Source of the DNA: Microcoleus sp. FACHB-61
GTDB taxonomy: Bacteria > Cyanobacteriota > Cyanobacteriia > Cyanobacteriales > Microcoleaceae
Length of the DNA: 64,000 nucleotides
NCBI GenBank assembly: GCA_014695295.1
Contig: JACJNY010000049.1
Location: 1-64,000 of the forward strand
Direction: 5' to 3'
Shown: positions 1-9,627 of the stretch, one piece after another
Position numbering within the stretch: the first letter of the stretch is position 1
How the letters are laid out: each line of letters starts with the position of its first letter
Notes under the pieces: model-generated
What the model saw: only the letters and a program-made list of their open reading frames with translations
Database searches by the model: none
What the model was told of the DNA's origin: nothing
Program-made: the position numbers and the translations under genes

Positions 1-129
1 GTTTTCAAAATTAGCTGTTTAATCTCCTCCTTCTTGAGTTGTTGAGCAACAGCTTGCCTGATCTTAAAAGGCAGCTACTTTTAGCTGAACTCATTTTTTA
101 GTCTAAACTACAGATTTTAGATTGAGTGT

Positions 130-205
130 AATATTAACACTCGGCGGTTGAAACCGCTGATTTTACGGGCACACAGACAAAACCCGCAAGGCAAGGGTTG
201 AAGAT
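130..205. repeat. Spacer hairpin element
   Basis: The spacer before the first gene contains the hairpin GCGGTTGAAACCGC (a GAAA loop closed by GCGGTT/AACCGC) followed by an A/C-rich stretch. This looks like one of the dispersed hairpin elements common in filamentous cyanobacteria. Nothing coding is supported in positions 1-243. Confidence 0.35.
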
Positions 206-243
206 ATAGGTGATCTGTTTTTTTCTTGGTATACTTATTTATT

Positions 244-645
244 CTATTGTTCTGCGATCGCCAATTTACAAGTATAGTCAACCAGCCGAGACAAAGATGA
301 GTTGCGATCGACTAAAGTCCATCTGGGATCGAAATTAGACCAATTTTCGCCATCTTCGCTAACTCTGACAGTTCTAAACTGTCGCTGCTGGCAGTTAACT
401 TCCATTTGCGCCAACAATTTCTCGTTACTAAACTGCTGAGTTCCTAAAATAGTTCTGACTGGATAAGAAGGAGCACCGGGAATATCGGATTTACTTAATT
501 CAACGCTGCTGGGGTCGATGCAAATATCTACAAAACATCTTAATTTCTCGGCGCGGACGCTCAAAGTATTGATACAAACAAAAATAAAAGTTGCTATTAA
601 AAAAAATGACGAATTCTTAGTATGTATGGCAAATTTAGTATTCAT
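244..645 (-). CDS. Small exported protein of unknown function
   Basis: This is a 133-residue protein I do not recognise. Residues 12-32 form a hydrophobic segment ending in VRA before EKL, which looks like a Sec signal peptide cleaved after Ala32. The mature part of about 100 residues has four cysteines (Cys37, Cys42 and two nearer the C-terminus), consistent with disulfides in the periplasm or lumen. It contains no membrane helix after the signal peptide and no catalytic motif I know. It lies downstream of ftsH on the same strand, but a strong hairpin separates the two, so co-transcription is doubtful. The function is unknown. Confidence 0.6.
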   Translation of the reverse strand: MNTKFAIHTKNSSFFLIATFIFVCINTLSVRAEKLRCFVDICIDPSSVELSKSDIPGAPSYPVRTILGTQQFSNEKLLAQMEVNCQQRQFRTVRVSEDGENWSNFDPRWTLVDRNSSLSRLVDYTCKLAIAEQ

Positions 646-695
646 CTGCGTTAATTAGCGTTTAGGGCAGGTTTAATACTATTGAGAGTTTAATA

Positions 696-737
696 AAAAA
701 GTAGGGACGTGGAGATAGTGCAGCGTCCCTACTTTTT
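696..737 (-). terminator. Hairpin terminator downstream of ftsH
   Basis: The arms AAAAAGTAGGGACG (696-709) and CGTCCCTACTTTTT (724-737) pair perfectly over 14 bp around a short loop. Because the arms end in A-run/T-run, the structure can act as an intrinsic terminator. It lies just past the ftsH stop codon on the minus strand. Confidence 0.6.
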
Positions 738-778
738 AAAGACCCGGCATTGCCGTGTCTCTAATCTTTAAACAAGTC

Positions 779-2665
<1,887 letters not shown>

Positions 2666-2987
2666 AAATGCGGTTGCCTTGAATTGGGGACAGATCGGGT
2701 AAGATCGCGGTGTCGGAGGAGTGCGACAAAAGTTTACACTCAGAATCTTAACTAAATTTAACTTAACAATGCACTCTCAGGCAACAGAGCTTCGACCACG
2801 ATCGCTCCAGAAAAAGTTAGGTTAGTTACTTTAAGGGCGATCGTCCCGAATATAATGTTTGGTGCTGATTTCGATACCGATCTAGGTAAAGTTAGAAGAA
2901 GCGCCGCAAAACCCACTGTCTTTAAGCGTGGCAGTGTCAAGGGATAAGGCATGATAATGGTGAGGCTCAGTGAGGTAACACATTTCA
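2666..2987. other. Divergent intergenic region, ftsH / parM-like
   Basis: This 322-base spacer separates two divergent genes and must hold both promoters. On the plus strand TATAAT occurs at 2851-2856, preceded by TTACTT about 19 bases upstream, which is a possible but weak promoter. No coding potential or repeat was seen. Confidence 0.3.
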
Positions 2988-4070
2988 ATGACAACTAGAC
3001 AGCTTGTTCCTAATTCGGCTATGCTGACGCAGCAGACTAAGATCGCTTCTCACAAATCGATTATTAGTGCTGATTTGGGTCGGACGGCAACTAAAGCCTG
3101 CGTGAGTCGCAACCCCAGCAGCGTTGTTTTCATCCCTGCCAACGTGGCTGCTATGCCCGTTGAAAAGGTTCGTGGCGGCAGCTTTGAGTCGAAAGCAACA
3201 GACCCTCTGTTGGATATGTGGCTCGAGTACCAGGGCAAAGGGTACGCGATCGGCCAACTGGCTGCGGACTTTGGCGCTAATCTCGGCGGCGCCGATCAGT
3301 CGAAAGTAGTAGATGCTTTGGTTAAGGTTTTTTCCTGTGCTGGATATTTCCAGATGAAGGGCGACATAGCTGTTGTGCTGGGTTTGCCGTTTTATTCGCA
3401 GGATCAGTTTGAGAAGGAAAAGGAAGAGATTATCAGCCAACTGCGCTCTCCCCACGTTGTGGTGTACCGGGGCGAGCGTGTGGATATTAATATCAGTCAC
3501 GTTTGGGTGATGCCGGAAGGCTTCGGCAGCCTGATTTGGTGCGAGGCTCAAGACAACAAGGAGTTTACGCCGGAGTTGCCGGAACTGTCGGTGGCTGTTG
3601 TCGATATCGGACACCAAACTACGGATTTGTTAATGGTCGATCGTTTCCGGTTCGCCCGGGCGGCTTCTAAGAGCGATTCCTTCGCAATGAACAAGTTCTA
3701 CGAACAAGTTGCCTCAAAGATTCCGGGAGCGGACCCTCAATCTCTGTCTTTACTGGAAGCGGTGAATAAACCCGAAGGCCAGCGTTTCTACCGTCCGAGA
3801 GGAGCGACTAAGCCGACTAATTTAGATCCGATTATTAAGGATTTGCGGGAGGCTTTCGCTAACGAACTGTCCGAACGTTTGGTGCAGTGGCTGCCGGAAC
3901 GGGTGACGGATGTGGTTCTGACTGGCGGTGGCGGCGAGTTTTTCTGGGAGGTGCTGCAACCTTTGCTTAAAGACGCCAATCTTAAGGCTCACTTGGCTCA
4001 GCCTTCTCGGAAAGCTAATGCTTTGGGACAGTTTATTTATGCTGAGGCTCAGCTAGCCACGATAAAGTAA
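2988..4070 (+). CDS. ParM/StbA-like actin ATPase
   Basis: This 360-residue protein has the three actin-fold nucleotide motifs: phosphate 1 around ISADLGRTATKA (Asp29), phosphate 2 in VVDIGHQTTDLL (Asp206), and an adenosine motif VVLTGGGGEFFW near the C-terminus. Such proteins polymerise with ATP; plasmid ParM pushes replicons apart when bound to ParR on parC. A small gene starts 20 bases downstream whose N-terminal half looks like a DNA-binding partner, so the two probably form one operon. No replication gene or obvious parC repeat array is nearby, so this is probably a chromosomal copy. Its role here (segregation, cell shape or other) is unknown. Confidence 0.8.
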   Translation: MTTRQLVPNSAMLTQQTKIASHKSIISADLGRTATKACVSRNPSSVVFIPANVAAMPVEKVRGGSFESKATDPLLDMWLEYQGKGYAIGQLAADFGANLGGADQSKVVDALVKVFSCAGYFQMKGDIAVVLGLPFYSQDQFEKEKEEIISQLRSPHVVVYRGERVDINISHVWVMPEGFGSLIWCEAQDNKEFTPELPELSVAVVDIGHQTTDLLMVDRFRFARAASKSDSFAMNKFYEQVASKIPGADPQSLSLLEAVNKPEGQRFYRPRGATKPTNLDPIIKDLREAFANELSERLVQWLPERVTDVVLTGGGGEFFWEVLQPLLKDANLKAHLAQPSRKANALGQFIYAEAQLATIK

Positions 4071-4090
4071 CGCATTAAGGCTTGAACCCT

Positions 4091-4606
4091 ATGGCACTGT
4101 GGGCAAAAAATAAGGCGAATTTCTCGGTGGCGTTTACTGAAGATGCTGCGGATCAAACTTTGCTGGCCGCTATTGAAAAAGAGTTGGCTTTCACGAAGTA
4201 TCAGACTTTCAGCAATCTCTGCAAGCAAGCTTTGTGGCAGTTTTTGTCTGTATCTGAGTCTGCTAGCTCTACACAGAGCTTTCAACGGTTGGAACAGCGT
4301 ATTGCTGAACTTGCGGTCAAATTTGCTGAGTTTGAGCACAATGTTTCTGCAGAGGAATTAAGCCGTTTGGAGGGACTGGAACATCACCTGAGTCAACTCA
4401 GCGCGCAGTTGGCTCAGTTGCAGGGGAGTGTTAACAGTAAGTTTGCTCAAGTTTCTTTTGCCTCAGTTTCAAAAGTAGTAGAGCCTGGCCCGATTGAGTC
4501 TGAGTCTGTGGCGGATGATGTAGTGTCAGATGCTGAGGTTGCTCCTCCTCGGAATTCCGATCCTTTGTTAGAGCGTTTAAGTTCTTTGTTACCCCAAGAT
4601 TTTTAG
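4091..4606 (+). CDS. Small ParM-associated protein, possible ParR-like adaptor
   Basis: This protein is about 171 residues from ATG 4091; a TTG at 4082 is an alternative start. The first 55 residues (NFSVAFTEDAADQTLL, then KYQTFSNLCKQALWQFL) resemble the ribbon-helix-helix start of ParR-type adaptors: a short beta strand followed by two helices. The middle is a coiled coil rich in Leu, Gln and Glu (about residues 60-120), and the tail is acidic and probably disordered. It follows the ParM-like gene by 20 bases, and a strong terminator lies downstream. The ParR role is an inference from fold and position; I cannot show DNA binding. Confidence 0.65.
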   Translation: MALWAKNKANFSVAFTEDAADQTLLAAIEKELAFTKYQTFSNLCKQALWQFLSVSESASSTQSFQRLEQRIAELAVKFAEFEHNVSAEELSRLEGLEHHLSQLSAQLAQLQGSVNSKFAQVSFASVSKVVEPGPIESESVADDVVSDAEVAPPRNSDPLLERLSSLLPQDF

Positions 4607-4683
4607 AATGAGGTAGATCAAGGCTAAAAAGCCTTGAGATGTGATGTTAGTGGCCTGCTGTTGGCAGCCGGTACTGAATAAAG

Positions 4684-4728
4684 AAAAAAAGCGATCGCTC
4701 TTTTGAAAAAAAGGGCGATCGCTTTTTT
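4684..4728. terminator. Bidirectional terminator built from two HIP1 octamers
   Basis: Two GCGATCGC octamers (4691-4698 and 4715-4722) form the stem. It is extended by an A-run on the left and a T-run on the right. The hairpin sits between convergent genes and can end transcription from both sides. Confidence 0.75.
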
Positions 4729-4795
4729 ATTTGTCAGTTGTCAGTTGACAGTTGACTGTTGTCTGTTTTCTGTGGTTACAAATTACCAATTACCA

Positions 4796-5704
4796 TTATT
4801 CGATTAATCCTAATTTTTGTAATCGCGAACGAATGGCACCAGGCTGTCGCTGAAATCTCTGAGCTAATTCGCCAATTTGTTGACAGCTAGCATATTCTTT
4901 CTTCAAATTTTCGTCTTCATCCTGACTCCACTTGACATAAGCTCTGGGATATTTCTGGCGAATTTTCTCATTCTGGGTTTTAGGTCGCTCCACATTCAAA
5001 CCAGAACCCAAGTCTGGGTTAATTTCCCCGCCGCGACTAGCTACCGCCTCCTGCACGCGGTTGGGAATCACAGCAATTTCTTCAGATAGCTCAGCCAAAG
5101 CATTGTTTACTTTTTGCTGAAGTTCTGTTAGCTGCCGCTGCTGCAAATTGCCCCACTGCGGCAGTTCGTTGATAAACTGCTGCAAGTCCAGAATTATTGT
5201 TGTTAAAGTTTCGACTTGTTGCAACTCCGGTCGCTGTTTGAATTGGCGGCTGGTGAGTTCGATCTCGCTTTGAATCATTTTAATAGTTTTTTCTAAAATT
5301 ATTAGTCGCTGGCGCAGGTTCTCAATTGCTGAAATTAGAGAGTGCGCATTTTCTCCCTGCCCAACATTGAGATTTTCGCGAGATGTTTGAGAAAGAGCTT
5401 CGTCTAAAGCATTTACAGCAATTTGCAATTCCTCGATCGCGCGATCGGTAGTAGCGGCTTGTTGATTTACCCGATCGAACGTTGCGGCCGTACTTGCTTT
5501 AACTTGCCCGTGCAACTTCTGCCGGTTCACAAAATTCAACACCAACGAAATCACTACAGGCACTTGAGCATAAACGCTCTGCCCCCAAACCAAACTAGCA
5601 GCCAATCCCACAGCAGAGGCAGCAAGAAAAACCAATTCGGCAGTTTCTAACAAATTGCTCGACTTGGGATTTTGGATTTTGGTTGGTGAATTGGATGATG
5701 ACAT
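4796..5704 (-). CDS. Membrane-anchored coiled-coil protein with C-terminal helical DNA-binding-like domain
   Basis: This is a 302-residue protein of no named family. It has two short hydrophobic helices near residues 20-60 and a long coiled coil over about residues 65-215 rich in Gln, Glu and Leu. The C-terminal domain of about 50 residues (starting near YVKWSQDEDENLKKEY and ending GAIRSRLQKLGLIE) has the spacing of a small Myb/SANT-like helical domain. The same type of tail occurs at the end of various cyanobacterial proteins. It suggests a membrane-tethered scaffold that could contact nucleic acid, but this is inference. The gene stands alone, convergent with the ParM-like pair. Confidence 0.6.
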   Translation of the reverse strand: MSSSNSPTKIQNPKSSNLLETAELVFLAASAVGLAASLVWGQSVYAQVPVVISLVLNFVNRQKLHGQVKASTAATFDRVNQQAATTDRAIEELQIAVNALDEALSQTSRENLNVGQGENAHSLISAIENLRQRLIILEKTIKMIQSEIELTSRQFKQRPELQQVETLTTIILDLQQFINELPQWGNLQQRQLTELQQKVNNALAELSEEIAVIPNRVQEAVASRGGEINPDLGSGLNVERPKTQNEKIRQKYPRAYVKWSQDEDENLKKEYASCQQIGELAQRFQRQPGAIRSRLQKLGLIE

Positions 5705-5715
5705 AGGCTAATACC

Positions 5716-5743
5716 ATTTTAGATTTTAGATTTTAGATTTTAG
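5716..5743. repeat. Heptanucleotide tandem repeat (ATTTTAG)x4
   Basis: Four perfect adjacent copies of ATTTTAG lie just upstream of the start of the coiled-coil protein gene. This is a short tandemly repeated repetitive (STRR) sequence typical of filamentous cyanobacteria. Degenerate copies recur near 32350, 34300-34370 and 61860-62045. Confidence 0.85.
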
Positions 5744-5943
5744 ATGTGGAATGACTGATGAAGCTTGTAGTTTGGAGCACGAACCTATAGTTGCATTCTT
5801 TTTTTGAACGGGTGCCAGTATGCTGGTAAAAATAAAGTACGCGCGAGCGCAGCTATCCCGTAGGCAATCGCACGCAGACCCAGAATTGAGCAGTGATGAA
5901 AAACAGATTAAGTTTTTTATTGACAGCCATCTAATTAAATATA

Positions 5944-7341
5944 TTAAAGCTGCAAAATTAGCCGAGCTAAAGTGAAATAAATCAAGACCCCGAGGACATC
6001 AACTGCGGTGGTAATAAAAGGAGCAGACATTAAAGCGGGGTCTAAACCCAAAGAACGAAATAGAAACGGCAGAGCTGAACCGGCAATAGAAGCTAAAATT
6101 GCGATCGCAAACAAACTCACCCCCACCGCGAGTGCCACTGCTAAACTCCCTTGCAGAGTGTAAGCCCAGCCCGTCGCTACAGTCCCCAATATAGCTCCTA
6201 GCAGCGCTCCCGCCATCCCCTCGCGAACAATTACTTGAAACGGGCCCATTGCTGTAATTTCGTCAGTGTTCAAACCGCGAATTACAACAGTTGAGGACTG
6301 AGCTCCGACATTGCCTCCAGTGCCAGTCAGCAGCGGAATAAAGGCTGCTAGGGCAACTACTTGGTTCAAAATATCTTCTTGAGCTCTAATAATTGCGCCG
6401 GTGACAGTATTAGTTAAAAGCAGAACAAACAGCCACACGACCCTTTTCCGGGCAACAGTGATTAAATCGGTCTGAAAATAATTGTCGCCGCCGGACTGGA
6501 CGCCGCCCAAGGTATAAATATCTTTGGCTGCTTCTTGTTCTAAAATGTCGATCGCATCGTCAACTGTAATGATCCCGACCAGACGCTGTTCGCGGTCTAC
6601 AACGGGCACAGCTAAAAAATCGTAACGCTGGATCAGCCTAGCTACTTCTTCTTGATCCGTTCCTGTTTGAACAGAAACTACGTCGCGGGTCATAATTTCG
6701 CCGACAGTTTTGTCGAGGGGCGCAGTGACTAAATCCCGCAAGGATAAAATGCCAGTCAAGCTGCGTCCGGCGTCGGTGACGTAAAGAGAATAAATTGTTT
6801 CGGTAGTTCTAGCTAAAGAGCGAATTCGGTCTAAAGCTTGGGCGACGGTAAAGCTTTCTTTGAGAGAAATATATTCCGGGGTCATGATCCGACCGGCGGT
6901 ACTGGCTTCGTAACCCAAAAGTTGAGCCGTAGCTTCCCGTTCCGTCGGGCTCAATTCACCCAACAGGCGACGGACTAATATTGCCGGCAGTTCGTCAAAG
7001 AGTTTAGCTCGATCGTCCGGGGACATTTTGTCTACAATGTCAATGACTTCTTGGCGTTTGAATTTTTCGCAGAGCGACTGCTGAACGCTGGAGTCGAGAT
7101 ATTCGTAGACTGCGATCGCTTCGTCTTTGGAAAGCAAGCGGAAAGCTATTACTTGCATGGTTTCTGGCAGGCCTTCGATAGCTTCAGCTATGTCTGCTTC
7201 CTGCACCGGGTGCAAAATCGCCTTTGCTCCTTTAAAGTCTCCTTCTTCCAACAGGGCCCTTAACTGCGATCGAACTAATTCCCGCAGTTCCTTTCGCGCG
7301 TAGGTTGGTAGAGAAGACGATTGATAATTTGTTTCTGTCAC
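5944..7341 (-). CDS. mgtE: Magnesium transporter MgtE
   Basis: MgtE is an inner-membrane Mg2+ channel gated by cytosolic Mg2+. The 465-residue protein has the family order: an N-terminal superhelical domain (about 30-135, with SPDDRAKLFDELP), a CBS pair (about 140-265, with the motifs GRIMTPEYISL and VGEIMTRDVVSV), a linker helix, and five transmembrane helices from about 290 to the C-terminus. The pore region keeps PLLTGTGGNVGAQSST, the hallmark of the MgtE channel, and the end carries DVLGVLIYF. The length is normal. It stands alone, and I saw no M-box or other leader in the upstream sequence. Confidence 0.95.
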   Translation of the reverse strand: MTETNYQSSSLPTYARKELRELVRSQLRALLEEGDFKGAKAILHPVQEADIAEAIEGLPETMQVIAFRLLSKDEAIAVYEYLDSSVQQSLCEKFKRQEVIDIVDKMSPDDRAKLFDELPAILVRRLLGELSPTEREATAQLLGYEASTAGRIMTPEYISLKESFTVAQALDRIRSLARTTETIYSLYVTDAGRSLTGILSLRDLVTAPLDKTVGEIMTRDVVSVQTGTDQEEVARLIQRYDFLAVPVVDREQRLVGIITVDDAIDILEQEAAKDIYTLGGVQSGGDNYFQTDLITVARKRVVWLFVLLLTNTVTGAIIRAQEDILNQVVALAAFIPLLTGTGGNVGAQSSTVVIRGLNTDEITAMGPFQVIVREGMAGALLGAILGTVATGWAYTLQGSLAVALAVGVSLFAIAILASIAGSALPFLFRSLGLDPALMSAPFITTAVDVLGVLIYFTLARLILQL

Positions 7342-7556
7342 TGATGACCCTCCTAAACCTGTGCTGCGCGCCTTCCTGAATCCAGTTTAGAGCCTATTGA
7401 CGCCACTGGTTGCAGTTATACGATTTATACGGGCGGGGTTAGCAACCCAGTTTCTTCGTGGATGCTTCACCACCCAAACCAAGATCTATTCTCCAAACCG
7501 GGGTTTTTGGTATGATGTTTTTTATATTGATATACTTAAACCAACAATAAATATTT

Positions 7557-8476
7557 TTATCCTGCCAAACTATAAAACGGTCGCCACACTAAACGGTTAG
7601 TCACTACAACCAACTGCGACATCACAGAAGTAGCTGCTAAAAGCAAAGGAAAATTCCCTGATGCCGTTGCTTGAGAAATCGTCTGGCCCAAACCGCTTGT
7701 TGTAATTACTTCACCTTTAAAATGCACGTATTCGCTGACAATGCTGGCATTCCAAGCTCCGCCAACTGCCGTAATAATTCCTGTAATTAAATAAGGAAAA
7801 ATTCCGGTAGAATTAAAGTTTTCCAGCGCTGAACCAGGGAAAGCTTGTAAACTTGCGCGGCTTCAAACAACTCCGAAGGTATCGATTGGGCCCCGGCAAT
7901 AACATTAAACAGCAAATACCACATTGTACCCAACATCATCAGCGCCACAGAACCAATTTCTAAACCACCTCCAGTTTGAATTAAACCTAGTAGCAATACT
8001 GGAAATAAAGCCGTTGCCGGTACAGAAGCGGCTATTTGTACTAATGGCTGCAAAATCCGAGCTCAACGCGGATTTCGACCGATCGCCACTCCGAGCGGTA
8101 CTGTCCACAACAGCGCTAAAAATAGCCCGCCAATGACTCGCAAAGCTGTGAGAAATGCACCTCCCATGACTTTTTGCCAGTCAGACAAACTCAGCAACCG
8201 CAACAGCAGCAACGCCTCCCAAGTTCCCCAAAGCACAATGACGGCAAACCCGCTGACAAATATCCAATTTATCCAATTTCCGATGCGGCTTTTTTTTCGG
8301 GAATTTGTTGGTAAATTAGCAGGTGCAAAAGCTCTTGCCAAACCGAGCTCGAAACAAGGCGTGTATTGTGGGATAAAAATTCTCTGCGCTCTTAATATTA
8401 TTACATAATGTTTAAAGTTGTATCTTTTTTTTAACCATTTTGTATTTTTTACCAAATCTTTATTTTTTACCTCCAA
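7557..8476 (-). pseudogene. Decayed ABC transporter permease (C-terminal half of a duplicated permease)
   Basis: Reading the minus strand gives a binding-protein-dependent permease domain with the EAA-type loop. It resembles the second half of cyanobacterial duplicated anion/nitrate-type permeases. The reading frame is broken by a nonsense codon (TGA, 8063-8065) just after VAIGRNPR. It then loses one base in a run of G near 7795, after which the frame resumes at PYLITGIITAVGG and runs to a TAA at 7557. The first permease domain expected in front is missing, and the 5' end passes into A/T-rich non-homologous sequence. No ATPase or binding-protein partner is nearby, so the gene is not functional. 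Confidence 0.75.
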
Positions 8477-8558
8477 GGCCGTGTTATTAGTGCTTCAACT
8501 GTGTTTAAAGCACTTTGCAACAAGAGTGAAATACCCGTTAGTTAAAAAATAGGTTTTT

Positions 8559-8762
8559 ATGACACACTGCTCCTGCTGCTCGAATCAAATGATCCGTCAC
8601 CTTCGCCAGCATCAAATCTACTGTTTTTGTGGCCTATGTTGGCAAACAATGCCTATTTACAATCTGAACAAATGTATCTCATCGCCCTCTATAAATTTAG
8701 TTAGAGAGCTAGGGCTTAAGGCACAACATTCTTTATCGCTGGAATTTAAGACTTCTATTTAG
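8559..8762 (+). CDS. Small cysteine-rich protein
   Basis: This is a 67-residue protein. Its first 30 residues carry CSCC and a CFCGLCW cluster with His residues between, a likely zinc knuckle. Similar short openings (MxHCxCCSxQ...FCxxCWQ) occur in small proteins of other cyanobacteria, from memory, often near sensor genes. The C-terminal part shows nothing recognisable. It lies upstream of the kinase relic and may once have been co-regulated with it. The function is unknown; the unusual Cys pattern is my reason for calling it real. Confidence 0.5.
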   Translation: MTHCSCCSNQMIRHLRQHQIYCFCGLCWQTMPIYNLNKCISSPSINLVRELGLKAQHSLSLEFKTSI

Positions 8763-8895
8763 GGGCGATTAAATTTAGAGATTATCCTAGTGATAACGGG
8801 TTTTCACGCTCAAAAATTGGCTTTGTTGCATCATTAAATTACCAAGTCCTAGCCCCAAAAAGTGAAAATAGCTCTATTAATAGATTGCTTAATTT

Positions 8896-9627
8896 ATGGC
8901 TATAACTCGACTCAACTTGATTAAAACCTTATGCCAAACACAACTTAAAAGATGGCTACCTCTTATGCTTGGTGTGCTGACTTCTCTTGCTGTTGTACTT
9001 ACGTGGCAACAGCTAACCATCAACGGACAAATTCACATCGAGCAGTTAATTCAGCAGGAAGGCAATGCCATTCAGTCACAACTGAGCGAAGGATTATCAA
9101 TTCGGGTGCTGACACTTCGGCAAATGGCGAATCGCTGGGAAGCCGATGCTGATGCTTATGCTTATGTAAAGGATTCCTACGGTTATCAGGCGATTGAATA
9201 AGTCGATCGATCATTTAAAGTGCGATCGGTTGTGCCACTGGCTGGGAATGAGGCAGAGCAAAACCTATATTTTAATCGGCAACTGCGTCGCCAAAGCACT
9301 TTGCAAATGGCTCGTGATTTGCGTTAACCTATCTTAAGTAGCCATATTTCACTCGTTCAAGGGGGTCAAGGATTTCTAGTAAGTCTTCCTTTATTTGCAG
9401 GGAATCGCTTTGATGGGTTTATTGTCGGAGTTTTTCAGTGTCAAACTCTATTTGACAGTATTTAAAAAAGACCCCAGGGGTACAAAGTGGCTATCTATGC
9501 TGGCACAAATTCGATCTGCTGTCAAGAGCTTTTATCTCAAAATTTACACCCTAAAACTGTTGTAGCGACAGCCTACAGTGCAGAGTAGCGAATAGATATT
9601 TGTCCAAGTTTAACTTTAGTAGAAAAA
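8896..9627 (+). pseudogene. Relic CHASE sensor region of the downstream hybrid kinase
   Basis: Starting at ATG 8896 there is an N-terminal TM helix (about residues 18-38) followed by a CHASE-type extracellular sensor, including VVPLAGNEAEQN, GGQGFLVSLPLFAG and GYKVAIYAG. The frame is the same as that of the kinase starting at 9628 and contains no frameshift, but four stop codons interrupt it: TAA 9199-9201, TAA 9325-9327, TAA 9463-9465 and TAG 9586-9588. Two of them (after GYQAIE and after AYSAE) sit where related proteins, as I recall them, carry Trp. The natural reading is that this was once one gene with an extracellular ligand-binding domain, now lost by point mutation while the catalytic part remains open. 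Confidence 0.7.

Noticed and set aside
1-75. Open frame on the minus strand reaching the left edge (KIRQAVAQQLKKEEIKQLIL)
   Set aside because: It has no start codon and too little sequence to judge; it may be the start of a neighbouring gene but cannot be supported.
7397-7600. Open frame of 67 codons in the spacer after mgtE
   Set aside because: It overlaps the permease relic on the other strand and contains repeat-like AAACCGGGGTTT sequence.
8819-8831. GGCTTTGTTGCAT, similar to an insertion-sequence end
   Set aside because: There is no matching second end and no transposase fragment nearby; a match of this length can be chance.
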